Assembly: GCF_017751145.1 (NCBI RefSeq)
Contig: NZ_CP046640.1
Coordinates: forward strand, 1,158,137-1,222,136
Origin: Iocasia fonsfrigidae
Lineage (GTDB): Bacteria > Bacillota > Halanaerobiia > Halanaerobiales > DTU029
Direction: 5' to 3'
DNA length: 64,000 bases
Shown: one piece after another, positions 8,455 to 17,951 of the stretch
Numbering within the stretch: the stretch's first letter is position 1
Layout of the letters: each line of letters opens with the position of its first letter
The notes under the pieces: model-generated
The model's input: only the letters and a program-made list of their open reading frames with translations
Database searches by the model: none
What the model was told of the DNA's origin: nothing
Made by a program: the position numbers and the translations under genes

Positions 8455-9720
8455 ATGAGAAAGTATTTAGAAAGGTTTTATTCAATTACTATCTTTAGTC
8501 TTGTGTTTATGCTAATAGGTGCTGTATTTTCTTTAAATGTATATGCTAAACCAGTAGAGGTTTCTCTCTGGCATTATTTTGAACACGAGGCGGAGGCGCT
8601 GGAAAAGGTAGTAGCTGATTATAATGCTATGCAGGATGAGATAGAAGTTATTCCTACCTTTGTTTCTCGTGAAGAGTTAATGAATCAGTATACAATCGGG
8701 GCAATCTCCGGTGAATTACCTGATATCGGTATGGTAGACTCACCCAATATGGCTTCATTTGTTGCTTTAGATGTTTTTGCTGATATTACTGAATATGTAG
8801 AAGAATGGGATGATCTTCAGTATTTTTACGATGGTCCCTTAAATAGTACTATGGATGTTGAAGGCAAGATCCACGGGCTGCCAAATAACTCAAACTGTTT
8901 AGCTTTATTGGTAAACATGGATATTTTGGAAGCGGCCGGGTTTGACGAACCGCCTACTACTTGGGATGAATTCTATGAAATAGCAGCAGCTACTACAGAT
9001 CCGTCTAATTCTATTTATGGTTTTTCCATGAGTGCAGTAGGTAATGAAGAGGGGACCTTCCAGTTTATACCCTGGCTATATTCCTCTGGGGCTTCTGTCA
9101 GCTCTTTAGTTTCTGAAAAAGCCATTAGTTCATTAGAATTATTGACCAATTTAGTTAAAGAGGGCTATATGAGCAGAGAGGTCATTAACTGGGGACAGGC
9201 TGATGCCTATAATGCTTTTGTAGCTGGTAAAGCAGCTATGCTGGAATCAGGAACATGGCAAATTGCAACAATGGATGAAGATATAGATGATGCCTTTGAT
9301 TATCAATATACCCTTCTCCCTAAGGGTGAGGAGTATGCCTCTGTTATAGGTGGAGAAAATTTTGGGGTTACTGTTGCTGCCAGTGATGTTGAGGCCTGTA
9401 CAGATTTTATAAAATTCATGCAGACAGCAGAGAATAATGCCAACTGGTGTGAAATAGCAGGCAAATTACCTGTTCGAAGTGATGCTGCTGAATTGAAAGA
9501 CTTCTGGACAGAAGATGAAAGATATGCAGTATTTACTGATGCAATGAACTATGCTGTAGCCAGAGGCCCACACCCAGAGTGGCCTATTATCTCTGAAGCA
9601 ATCTATTCAGCCGTACAGGCGGCCTTGATTGGGGAAAAGACTCCAGAACAGGCAATGAAAGATGCAGCAGCAATTATTAATCCAATTCTAGCAGAGATAC
9701 CTGTTGCTGGAAGTAATTAG
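8455..9720 (+). CDS. Sugar ABC transporter substrate-binding protein
   Basis: A 421-aa extracellular solute-binding protein of family 1 (MalE/UgpB type). It has an N-terminal signal peptide (basic MRKYLERF, hydrophobic stretch, cleavage near VYA-KP) and the usual early motif of the family (VEVSLWHYFEHEAEALEKVV). The start at 8455 is preferred because GGAGG lies 9 bases upstream; an in-frame ATG at 8446 is too close. The open frame back to 8344 has no ribosome site and overlaps the leader cassette. It is first in an operon with two permeases and a GH31 glycosidase, so the substrate is probably an oligosaccharide. No ATPase gene is present, so a shared MsmX-type ATPase is likely, possibly the one at 33097. 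Confidence 0.85.
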   Translation: MRKYLERFYSITIFSLVFMLIGAVFSLNVYAKPVEVSLWHYFEHEAEALEKVVADYNAMQDEIEVIPTFVSREELMNQYTIGAISGELPDIGMVDSPNMASFVALDVFADITEYVEEWDDLQYFYDGPLNSTMDVEGKIHGLPNNSNCLALLVNMDILEAAGFDEPPTTWDEFYEIAAATTDPSNSIYGFSMSAVGNEEGTFQFIPWLYSSGASVSSLVSEKAISSLELLTNLVKEGYMSREVINWGQADAYNAFVAGKAAMLESGTWQIATMDEDIDDAFDYQYTLLPKGEEYASVIGGENFGVTVAASDVEACTDFIKFMQTAENNANWCEIAGKLPVRSDAAELKDFWTEDERYAVFTDAMNYAVARGPHPEWPIISEAIYSAVQAALIGEKTPEQAMKDAAAIINPILAEIPVAGSN

Positions 9721-9779
9721 ATTTGGGTAAGTTATACTACTCTCGGTGATTTATCTTATTGCAAAGGGGTGTGTAAAAG

Positions 9780-10664
9780 ATGAAAATAGCTGCTAAAAAA
9801 TTTGAAGGATATATATTTGCTCTCCCTGGTTTTATATATACAGTAGTGGTACTGGGCTATCCGCTTATTTATAATCTTATTTTAAGTTTTAAAGATTTGA
9901 ATATAAGAAACTTAAGGAGTGGAAATGCTGTATTGGTAGGTCTGGCTAATTATAAGCAGTTATTTACTGATTCAACTTTTCAACTGATATTGAGAAATAC
10001 TTTTATATTTACCATTGGATCATTGGTTTTTCAGTTTACTATCGGCTTTATCCTGGCTTTGTTCTTTTCAAAGAAGTTTAAGCTAGCAGGTCCTATCAGG
10101 GGTTTGTTGTTAATTGCCTATATGATGCCGATAGCAGTAACAGCTATGTTGGGTAAAAATATTTTTGGTGTATCAGAGGGTTTGATTAATGATCTTTTAT
10201 TAAAAATGGGGTTTATTAGTGAGCCTGTCCAGTGGCTGGTTAGTACCAGTACTGCTCTTATTGCAGTAATTGCAGTTAATTGTTGGATTGGTATTCCCTT
10301 TAATATGCTGATCTTAACATCTGGTTTAACGAATATTCCCCAAAGGGTATATGATAGTGCAGCTGTAGATGGAGCTAATGCCTGGCAAAGATTTTACCAT
10401 ATTACCCTGCCATTAATGCGTCCAGCTATCATGGCTGTACTGATGTTAGGCTTTATCTACACCTTTAAGGCCTTTGATTTGATGTTTATTATGACAAGGG
10501 GTGGTCCACTTAATTCTACTGATGTACTGGGAACCTATGCCTATAAGCTTTCTTTTACTAAATATCAATTTTCTATGGGTGCAGCAACCGGTATGGTACT
10601 TTTTTGTTGTTTATTAGTAATAGGTCTGTTTTATTTAAGGCTAATAGCTGGAGAGGAGGATTAA
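9780..10664 (+). CDS. Sugar ABC transporter permease, MalF type
   Basis: A 294-aa inner-membrane protein with about six transmembrane segments. The cytoplasmic EAA loop is visible around residues 195-215 (YDSAAVDGANAWQRFYHITLPLMRPA), which couples to the ATPase. It is followed after one base by the second permease, and preceded by the binding protein. Substrate is not shown by the sequence; the downstream GH31 enzyme points to alpha-linked oligosaccharides such as xyloglucan fragments. Confidence 0.9.
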   Translation: MKIAAKKFEGYIFALPGFIYTVVVLGYPLIYNLILSFKDLNIRNLRSGNAVLVGLANYKQLFTDSTFQLILRNTFIFTIGSLVFQFTIGFILALFFSKKFKLAGPIRGLLLIAYMMPIAVTAMLGKNIFGVSEGLINDLLLKMGFISEPVQWLVSTSTALIAVIAVNCWIGIPFNMLILTSGLTNIPQRVYDSAAVDGANAWQRFYHITLPLMRPAIMAVLMLGFIYTFKAFDLMFIMTRGGPLNSTDVLGTYAYKLSFTKYQFSMGAATGMVLFCCLLVIGLFYLRLIAGEED

Positions 10665-10665
10665 T

Positions 10666-11523
10666 ATGTTGGAAAAAATTAAATTCACTTTAAATTCCAG
10701 GAGGGGCAGAAAAAATATAATTTTTTCTTTCCTGGCTATGTTAATAGCAGTGATATTTTTATTTCCAATCTACTGGTTGTTAATGATGTCTTTTAAACCT
10801 GACATTGAAATATTTGCTAAAGTACTGACATATTATCCTCATGAATTTACGATTCAACCCTGGTTAGAGAACTTGCAGAATCAGGAGTTCCTGTGTTCAC
10901 TGAGGAATAGTTTTATGATTGCTACTACTTCCATGTTGCTTTCAATTATTTTTGGTGTTCCGGCAGCATATGGTATGGGGAGGTATAAGGTTTCAGGCAG
11001 GAAAATTATTCTGCTAACTTTTTTAGTTACCCAGATGTTACCACCTTCTCTAATGCTGACACCAATGTATTTAATTTTTAATAATTTGGGGTTACTGGGT
11101 ACTTATCTGGCACCGGCAATTGCTATTTCCTCAGGTGCCGTTCCCTTTATAGTAATAATTCTAAGGCCCTATTTTAAGAGCATTCCCAGATCTTTGGATG
11201 ATGCGGCCCGGATTGATGGCTGTAATCTATTCCAATCTTTCTTTAGAATAATGATTCCGGCAATAAAGACGGGTATTATCGTTGTTGTAGTAATTTCTTT
11301 TTTAAGTGGTTGGAATGATCTGGCCTATTCGATGACTTTCAATGTTAAGGCAGAAATGCGTCCTCTGACAGCAAATATTTATAAGTTTCAAAGTAAATAT
11401 GGGACAAGATGGAATGCTATTATGGCATATGGGGCAATTCTGGTAATACCTGTTATATTGGTTTTTGTATTCTTACAGAAATATATTGTCGGGGGGCTGA
11501 CTGCTGGGGCAGTTAAAGAATAG
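10666..11523 (+). CDS. Sugar ABC transporter permease, MalG type
   Basis: A 285-aa membrane protein of the MalG/CUT1 family. The N-terminal segment FLFPIYWLLMMSFKP is typical, and the EAA loop is seen as SLDDAARIDGCNLFQSFFRIMIPA (around residues 180-205). It pairs with the MalF-type protein directly upstream. A long stem-loop separates it from the GH31 gene, which could set different transcript levels for transport and hydrolysis. Confidence 0.9.
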   Translation: MLEKIKFTLNSRRGRKNIIFSFLAMLIAVIFLFPIYWLLMMSFKPDIEIFAKVLTYYPHEFTIQPWLENLQNQEFLCSLRNSFMIATTSMLLSIIFGVPAAYGMGRYKVSGRKIILLTFLVTQMLPPSLMLTPMYLIFNNLGLLGTYLAPAIAISSGAVPFIVIILRPYFKSIPRSLDDAARIDGCNLFQSFFRIMIPAIKTGIIVVVVISFLSGWNDLAYSMTFNVKAEMRPLTANIYKFQSKYGTRWNAIMAYGAILVIPVILVFVFLQKYIVGGLTAGAVKE

Positions 11524-11541
11524 AGATTCTAGTATTAAAAT

Positions 11542-11606
11542 AAATAGAGGAATAATGATATGGCTGTGTTTATGTTAAGGTAGCTATTGATGAAATTCCT
11601 CTATTT
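11542..11606 (+). promoter_or_regulatory. Intercistronic stem-loop
   Basis: AAATAGAGGAAT (11542-11553) is the exact reverse complement of ATTCCTCTATTT (11595-11606), a 12-bp perfect stem with a 41-base loop and no U-tract. Such a structure between transporter and enzyme genes may stabilise or process the mRNA. This is an inference. Confidence 0.5.
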
Positions 11607-11650
11607 ACAAGAGATGATTTTGAACTAAAATTTTAAGAGGAGGATTATAG

Positions 11651-13645
11651 ATGATAAAACAGAGTGGGAACAGAGTAGTAAGGCGATATGATCAGGAACT
11701 GCTTTCTATTGAACCTTGGGGTCCTAATAGCCTTCGGATTCGTGCTACACAACGCCATCAGTTTCAGGATGATACATATTCTGCCTTACTGGAGGTAGAA
11801 GAGACTGAGGTTGAAATTGAAGTTGATGGAGAAAGTGCTAAAATTACTAATGGTAAGATCAGGTGTGAAATAATGGAAACAGGCAAATTAAAGTTTTATA
11901 ATCAAAAGGGTGAGCTTCTTTTAGAGGAATATGACCGCAATCGGATGAGGGATAATATTGCAGGGGAGTTTAATAGTGCTTTAGAGATTGATCCCCGCAG
12001 TTTTGAACCACATCTGGGTACAGATAATTATAGGTTAACGGTAAGATTTGAAGCATCAGAGGGGGAGAGATTCTACGGTATGGGACAGTATCAACAGCCA
12101 TTTCTGGATCTAAAGGGTTGCAACTTAGAGTTAGCCCATAGAAATTCTCAGGCCAGTGTACCCTTTGTGCTTTCAAATAAGGGGTATGGATTACTCTGGA
12201 ATAATCCGGCTATCGGCAAGGTATCTTTCGCTAAAAACATAACAGAATGGACGGCTTATTCTAGTAAAGAGATGGACTACTGGATTACAGCTGGTGATAG
12301 TCCGGCCGAAATTGAGGAGGCTTATGCTGATACTACTGGTAAGGTTCCAATGATGCCTGATTATGGTACAGGTTTCTGGCAGTGTAAACTACGCTATCAG
12401 ACTCAGGATGAGATAATGGAGGTGGCCAGGGGTTATAAAGAACGGGGCCTACCGATCTCAGTAATAGTAGTTGACTTTTTTCACTGGCCTTTCCAGGGTG
12501 ATTGGAAATTTGATACTGATTACTGGCCTAAGCCTGAAAAGATGGTCAAAGAGCTAAAAGAGATGGGTATTGAATTGATGGTTTCTATCTGGCCGACTGT
12601 GGAAAAGGGAAGTGAAAACTATCAGGAGATGAAAGAACTGGGATATCTGACCCGTTCTGAGACAGGTAAGCGGATTGGGCAACTGGGGAATGCCTGTTTT
12701 ATTGATGTTACAAATCCTGATGCTAGAAAATATGTCTGGAGTAAACTAAAAGAAAATTATTATGATAAAGGTATTAAGATCTTCTGGCTGGATGAAGCCG
12801 AACCGGAATTTACCAAATATGAATTTAGTAATTATCGATATTTCCTGGGGTCTGACCTGGAGGTAGGAAACCTATATCCGAAGTTGTATGCACAGATGGC
12901 TTATCAGGGAATGGAGGTAGAAGGTCAGGAAAATATAGTGAATCTTTTGCGCTGTGCCTGGGCAGGTTCACAGAAGTATGGTGCCCTGGTCTGGTCCGGG
13001 GATATCGACTCAAGTTTTCGTTCACTGCGAAATCAATTATCTGCTGGTCTTAATATGGGTCTTTCTGGTATTCCCTGGTGGACAACTGATATAGGGGGAT
13101 TTCATGGTGGTAATATCCATTCAGAACAATTTAAAGAATGTCTGGTTAGATGGTTTGAATTTGCTGCCTTCTGTCCAGTTATGAGATTGCATGGATTACG
13201 TGAACCATTTAAAGAACCCCTGGCTGAGACTGGGGGAGGTAAGGTGCACAGTGGAGCAGATAATGAAGTTTGGAGTTATGGTCCGGAGGTATATAAGATC
13301 TGCAAAAAATATCTGGAGCTGCGTGAAAAGTTGCGCCCCTATATTAAAGGGTTAATGCAGGAAGCCCACCAGAAAGGAACTCCACTAATGAGACCGCTTT
13401 TCTATGATTTTTTTGATGATGAAAACGTCTGGGAAATTGAAGATCAATATATGTTCGGTAGTGATATACTTGTCTGCCCGATTCTTTATGAAGATAGGCG
13501 GGAAAGGGAAGTTTATTTGCCTGCTGGTAGGTGGAGGAATATCAATAATAATAAGGTCTATCAAGGTAGTAAAAAGTATTTATGTGAGGCCCCTCTGGAT
13601 TCTATTCCGGTCTTTGTTAGGGAAGGCAAACTGGAAGAGCTGTAA
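11651..13645 (+). CDS. Glycoside hydrolase family 31 (alpha-xylosidase/alpha-glucosidase)
   Basis: A 664-aa cytoplasmic enzyme (no signal peptide). The GH31 N-terminal beta-sandwich is followed by a TIM barrel with the catalytic nucleophile D381 in IFWLDEAEPE and the acid/base D451 in WSGDIDSSF. The segment GIPWWTTDIGGF is typical of the family, as is the C-terminal MFGSDILVCPI. RBS GAGGAGG is 5-6 bases upstream. Family members release alpha-linked glucose, xylose or galactose from oligosaccharide ends. Co-transcription with an ABC importer, and a secreted GH12 glucanase elsewhere in the window (44212), make xyloglucan oligosaccharides an attractive substrate, but the specificity cannot be read from sequence. 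Confidence 0.9.
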   Translation: MIKQSGNRVVRRYDQELLSIEPWGPNSLRIRATQRHQFQDDTYSALLEVEETEVEIEVDGESAKITNGKIRCEIMETGKLKFYNQKGELLLEEYDRNRMRDNIAGEFNSALEIDPRSFEPHLGTDNYRLTVRFEASEGERFYGMGQYQQPFLDLKGCNLELAHRNSQASVPFVLSNKGYGLLWNNPAIGKVSFAKNITEWTAYSSKEMDYWITAGDSPAEIEEAYADTTGKVPMMPDYGTGFWQCKLRYQTQDEIMEVARGYKERGLPISVIVVDFFHWPFQGDWKFDTDYWPKPEKMVKELKEMGIELMVSIWPTVEKGSENYQEMKELGYLTRSETGKRIGQLGNACFIDVTNPDARKYVWSKLKENYYDKGIKIFWLDEAEPEFTKYEFSNYRYFLGSDLEVGNLYPKLYAQMAYQGMEVEGQENIVNLLRCAWAGSQKYGALVWSGDIDSSFRSLRNQLSAGLNMGLSGIPWWTTDIGGFHGGNIHSEQFKECLVRWFEFAAFCPVMRLHGLREPFKEPLAETGGGKVHSGADNEVWSYGPEVYKICKKYLELREKLRPYIKGLMQEAHQKGTPLMRPLFYDFFDDENVWEIEDQYMFGSDILVCPILYEDRREREVYLPAGRWRNINNNKVYQGSKKYLCEAPLDSIPVFVREGKLEEL

Positions 13646-13772
13646 TACTATAATTACAAAAGATACTTGCATCATAAAGAAAAGTAGGATGTAAAATTGA
13701 TTAGAAGCCATTATTAAAAAGTTGGGATAAATGTTCAGGTGAATAATAAAAAGAAAGGAGTGGTGAAGGCTG

Positions 13773-14399
13773 ATGAAAACACAGATTGACACACAGGGGT
13801 TATTTGATTATGATGGTGGTTTTTATGGGAAAATAGCCATGGTATTTGATTGTTTTATGTTAAATGTCTTGTGGATAGTCTTCAGCCTTCCCATTGTTAC
13901 TTTTGGTGCAGCAAGCACTGCCTTTTATTATACAGCAGTTAAAGTTATCAAAAAGGATAGGGGTAATATACTGGAACAATTTTTAAATGCTTTTAAAATA
14001 AACTTTAAAGATGCTACAATACTATGGCTGCTTATTGTAGTACTCAGCTTTATTTTCCAGCTAAATGTGGGGATATTGTCCTCGCTAACAGAAGGAAATG
14101 TCAGTTTATTCTTTAGGTGTTTCTATATTTTCCTTTCAGTCTTTATCATAGGAATAGCAATGTATGCCTTTCCGGCCCTTTCTCGTTTTGATATGAGTAC
14201 TAGCTGGATTTTAAAGCTATCAATCTATATGACAGTACGCTATTTTCCGATAACATTAATATTGTTTGTGATATTATTATTATCAGCTCTCTTATTATAT
14301 TTACTTCCTATATTTGTAATTATACTACCGACTGGCTCTATTATTGTATATTCATATTTTATGGAGAAGGTTCTCCTAAAACATACACCTGGAGTATAA
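13773..14399 (+). CDS. DUF624 (YesL-type) membrane protein
   Basis: A 208-aa membrane protein with about five hydrophobic segments. The N-terminal pattern (FDYDGGFYGKIAMVFDCFMLNVLWIVFSLPIVTFGAASTA, around residues 11-50) is characteristic of DUF624/YesL, a family regularly found next to CUT1 sugar transporters and glycosidases. It is the last gene of the sugar operon. Function is unknown; a role in carbohydrate uptake or sensing is assumed from context. RBS GAAAGGAG is upstream of the ATG. Confidence 0.8.
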   Translation: MKTQIDTQGLFDYDGGFYGKIAMVFDCFMLNVLWIVFSLPIVTFGAASTAFYYTAVKVIKKDRGNILEQFLNAFKINFKDATILWLLIVVLSFIFQLNVGILSSLTEGNVSLFFRCFYIFLSVFIIGIAMYAFPALSRFDMSTSWILKLSIYMTVRYFPITLILFVILLLSALLLYLLPIFVIILPTGSIIVYSYFMEKVLLKHTPGV

Positions 14400-14470
14400 T
14401 AGTTTCACCATAGGACGAAATGAGATGTTATTGCTGTGTAATTTATTGCAGAAGTAGTGCTGTATCTTTT

Positions 14471-14516
14471 ACCCTTATCCGAAGGTAGTTCCTTTGGGTG
14501 GGGATTTTTTATTTTT
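14471..14516 (+). terminator. Rho-independent terminator of the sugar operon
   Basis: CCGAAGG pairs with CCTTTGG (one G-U) around TAGTT, with outer CCC/GGG pairing, followed by ATTTTTTATTTTT. It closes the GH31/DUF624 operon. Confidence 0.8.
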
Positions 14517-14868
14517 AGCGTCCAGGAATATTCAATATTTGCTTAATTATTTACAATTTCTTGCAGGAAATTTATGTATTTTGTTGAAGTTTATAATATA
14601 ACAAATCAATATTGGAATTATTTTAGATACTAATGTTTTATATATGGAAGTTGAGAAGCAAAGGATACGGTAACTTTTTATGAAAAAAGCTATGGTGTGG
14701 ATGGATAAGAATCAGAAGGTATTTGTTAAGATGATGAATGACGAAGATTTCCAGGCTGTACTAAAGGTATATTTTGTCGGAACGGGCGTATGAAGGGCTA
14801 CAGGCGAGGATTTGGGGTTCTAGAGATTCTTTATTAGGGAACAGGATTTTTGAAAGTGAGGTATTATA
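14517..14868 (+). other. Upstream region of the cmr operon
   Basis: Contains a short open frame (14680-14793, 37 codons, MKKAMVWMDKNQK) with no convincing ribosome site, probably a gene remnant. A TATAAT lies at 14592 but its -35 is poor, so I cannot fix the CRISPR operon promoter. Confidence 0.3.
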
Positions 14869-16083
14869 GTGGAAAAGGTTATAGTTACATGCCAGTTGGT
14901 TACACCTTTATTTATGTATGGAGCGAATAATAATCTTGAAATAAGAGCTAGTTCTATTAAAGGTTTGTTAAGATATTGGTGGCGAACATTTAATTATGCA
15001 GATGATCATAGAGAACTAAAAAAGAGGGAAGATGAGATTTTTGGTAGTACAGAAAAAAGGTCTTTGATTAATATAAGAATTAGGAATAAAAAAATAGATC
15101 CAGTTAGTATTAACGAAATATTAAGCAATGAAAAGAAAGAAGATAAAAATGAAGATGTAAGCTATTTATTTTATTCATTAAAATTGGATAAAAATAATAA
15201 AGAAGCATTTAAAGCGGGAGGAAAATTTGATATTGAATTTAGTTATAAGGGTGTTTACTCTGATGAGATAGAAGAAAAAAATCAAACTATAACCACCCTT
15301 AATGAATATCTAAAATCATTAAATGTTCTACAATTATTAGGGGGAATGGGTAGTCGAAGTAGGCGTGGGGGAGGAAATTTTCGTATTACAGAGGTAAATG
15401 TAGAAGGTAATGACTCTTTAAATGAGCGGATTGAACAGAACTTAGTTTTTAAACCTACATTAAATAATTATAAAAATGAATTGAAAAAAAGTATAGAATT
15501 AATTTTAATTGAAAAAAATATAAACCCAAAAAATACCCAATTAAACAGTTATCCCAATATAATAGGGAATGAATTTACTATTTATACTGTTTTCGATGGA
15601 AATACAAATGATAAAGATAAAGAAAAAAAAATAAGGACTTTTGATACCTGGAAAAAAGCACTTGCAAGGTTTAATGATAATTATTGTAGTTTTAGAAAAG
15701 AAAATTATAAAGATTATAATTTTGGAAAAAAGTCAACAACAAAAGCAATTTTTGGGTTACCTTTAACAAATGATAAATCTTCAAAACCATTTAATTTTCA
15801 GATTCAAAAAGGAGAAAATAAGAAAAAATTTGATATAAATAGGTTACCTTCATCACTTATTTTTAAAATACATAAGACATCAGAAGATAAGTATATTCCT
15901 ATAATGGTTAGGCTGAGTGGAAATATTCTAAATCGAGATGATTATTGTAGACTATATCTTAAGAATAAAGATGAACCAGAAAAACTCAAAGATGATGCTA
16001 ACGAGAGTCTTATTGATAAATTTATAGAGGAGAATAATTATATTGAAATATATAATAACCGAAAAAAGAAGGGGGAGGTGTAG
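14869..16083 (+). CDS. cmr1: Type III-B CRISPR RAMP protein Cmr1
   Basis: A 404-aa RAMP. The first 75 residues (VTCQLVTPLFMYGAN, then IRASSIKGLLRYWWR and EIFGST) are the Cmr1 signature, and the glycine-rich loop LGGMGSRSRRGGGNF (near residue 158) is the canonical RAMP G-loop. Cmr1 caps the complex at the crRNA 3' side. The GTG start has GTGAGG upstream. It is the first gene of the effector operon, with cmr2 following after 5 bases. AT content is far higher than in the preceding sugar operon, consistent with transfer as a unit. Confidence 0.93.
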   Translation: MEKVIVTCQLVTPLFMYGANNNLEIRASSIKGLLRYWWRTFNYADDHRELKKREDEIFGSTEKRSLINIRIRNKKIDPVSINEILSNEKKEDKNEDVSYLFYSLKLDKNNKEAFKAGGKFDIEFSYKGVYSDEIEEKNQTITTLNEYLKSLNVLQLLGGMGSRSRRGGGNFRITEVNVEGNDSLNERIEQNLVFKPTLNNYKNELKKSIELILIEKNINPKNTQLNSYPNIIGNEFTIYTVFDGNTNDKDKEKKIRTFDTWKKALARFNDNYCSFRKENYKDYNFGKKSTTKAIFGLPLTNDKSSKPFNFQIQKGENKKKFDINRLPSSLIFKIHKTSEDKYIPIMVRLSGNILNRDDYCRLYLKNKDEPEKLKDDANESLIDKFIEENNYIEIYNNRKKKGEV

Positions 16084-16088
16084 AATTT

Positions 16089-17951
16089 ATGGCAAAAATA
16101 TTACTATTCACACTCGGGTCTGTACAAGATTATATTTTAGAATCCAGAAGAGTTATTGATCTAGTTAATAGCAGTAAAATTATTTCAGAATTAATGAAAA
16201 CAATTAAAGATAAATCCGGTTGTGAATTATTATTACCTAATGTTGAAAAAAATCAAAATTCTTTTAATTCTACTCTTCCTAATTATTTAATATTCAGCTA
16301 TGATAGTCCTGAAAGCAGAGGTAGAGAAATAGAAAAATATATTCATGATGAATATATCAAAGAATATTTAATGAAGCGGATAGGTTTAGAAAAATATAAT
16401 TTAAGTAAAAAACTTCAAGAACAGATTAAAGAACATATCTCTTCAATTTTTGATATCTATTGGGTAGAAACAGAGGTAAATGATGAAGTCTGGGATGATG
16501 AAGAAAAATATAAAGAATTATATGAGGACTTATATAAAAATTTAGAGGCAGTTAAATATGTTAAAAAATTTTCTGGAAATAAAGAACAAGGCAGAAAATG
16601 TTCAATCTGTGGAAAACGAAATGCTATTTTCTATAGGCGGAAAGATGAAGAAAAAAAACGCCCATTTGATATTCAGAAGGACAGTAAAGAAATAAAGGAT
16701 AATACTTTTCAGAATATAATTTTTAAGAAAGGTGAATGCCTTTGTGGGGCTTGCTATATGAAGAGAGTTTTAGGCAATGACAAGAATAAAAATAAAGAAA
16801 AAGATATTGAGATAAAATCTACTGCTGCTATTGCTTTAAGTAATTGGAAAAAGATAAATCAAGAAAAATACCCAGAAGAATATAAAGAATATAGAAAGAT
16901 GATTGAAGATAGGTATAGCCAGGACAGTAAATATGGGGAAGAACAGTTATTATATAAAGAAAAACTTCTTAATGTTAATAGAAAAATCCTGGAAGATGGA
17001 GTAAGTGAACAACTACAGACTGATAAAGATAGAGTGGAAAAATTATTCGCAGAGGTATTTAAAGGAAAACAGGAAGAGTATTATTCTATTTATCGGGCAG
17101 ATATAGATGATCTGGGTAAATGGATGAGTGGGGAATATAAAAGTGATAATGCAATGGGACTACTGGAATATCAGCAGCAGCTATCAAATAAAATAGATGG
17201 TTTTTTAAAAGAGGTGCGTAAGTTTTTCAATGAAAATAAAGATTGTCTGTTAGTTTATGCTGGTGGTGATGATATTCTGGCTTTATTGCCTGTTAGAAAA
17301 TCTATTGAATTAGCTGAAAAAGTATATGATTGTTTTAATAAAAAAGTAAAAAACGAAGAAGTATTTAAGGAAATTACTTTATCCCAGGGTATTTTTATAC
17401 TTCATTATAAAGATACTCTAAGTGAAAGTCTTCAGGTATCTAAGGAAAGAATTGACTATCTCAAGAAAAAGTATAAAAATATCAGCCGTAATGGAGAAAA
17501 AAATGGTTTTATTATAGCGGTATTGACAGAGGGTTATTCCTATCAGGAGTTTTATGCTAAAAATATATTGAATGATGATTATATTGTTGAAATTCTTAAA
17601 GAACTATATACATATTTTGCAGAAAAATCAAGTCATTTTTATCGGGAATTAAGTGAAATATTTTTGAGTATGGATAGTAACGATCTATATCTTGAGCAAA
17701 AAAGAGATTTAATAGAAATGTTTCTTATACAGCAGAAACGATTGCTGAAAAGGAGTTTGAAGGAAAAAGAAAAAGAAGAGAACAAGGAAGCTCTTGAAAA
17801 AACAGAGAAATTACTTAAAATGTTACTGCAAAATAATAATTATGAATATGGTTCTGCTGGTTTGAAAAATTATTTGAATCTGTTTTATATAATAGATAAG
17901 ATTTCAGTTATTTTAAGGGATGATAAGCAAAATGAAAATGCTAAAAATTAA
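16089..17951 (+). CDS. cmr2: Cas10/Cmr2, cyclic-oligoadenylate synthase subunit without HD domain
   Basis: A 620-aa large subunit of the III-B complex. It starts directly with the first palm region (FTLGSVQDYILESRRVIDLV), so the N-terminal HD nuclease domain of many Cas10 proteins is missing. A zinc-binding region follows (C171xxC174, second pair near 217-222). The second palm domain has YRADIDDLG and the cyclase motif GGDD (392-395). The sequence therefore predicts an enzyme that makes cyclic oligoadenylate on target RNA binding but does not cut DNA through an HD site. The CARF nuclease encoded three genes downstream is the expected receiver of the signal. It overlaps cmr3 by about 20 bases. 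Confidence 0.93.
   Translation: MAKILLFTLGSVQDYILESRRVIDLVNSSKIISELMKTIKDKSGCELLLPNVEKNQNSFNSTLPNYLIFSYDSPESRGREIEKYIHDEYIKEYLMKRIGLEKYNLSKKLQEQIKEHISSIFDIYWVETEVNDEVWDDEEKYKELYEDLYKNLEAVKYVKKFSGNKEQGRKCSICGKRNAIFYRRKDEEKKRPFDIQKDSKEIKDNTFQNIIFKKGECLCGACYMKRVLGNDKNKNKEKDIEIKSTAAIALSNWKKINQEKYPEEYKEYRKMIEDRYSQDSKYGEEQLLYKEKLLNVNRKILEDGVSEQLQTDKDRVEKLFAEVFKGKQEEYYSIYRADIDDLGKWMSGEYKSDNAMGLLEYQQQLSNKIDGFLKEVRKFFNENKDCLLVYAGGDDILALLPVRKSIELAEKVYDCFNKKVKNEEVFKEITLSQGIFILHYKDTLSESLQVSKERIDYLKKKYKNISRNGEKNGFIIAVLTEGYSYQEFYAKNILNDDYIVEILKELYTYFAEKSSHFYRELSEIFLSMDSNDLYLEQKRDLIEMFLIQQKRLLKRSLKEKEKEENKEALEKTEKLLKMLLQNNNYEYGSAGLKNYLNLFYIIDKISVILRDDKQNENAKN

Noticed and set aside
14680-14793. 37-codon frame before cmr1
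   Set aside because: No good ribosome site and no recognisable family; more likely a remnant.
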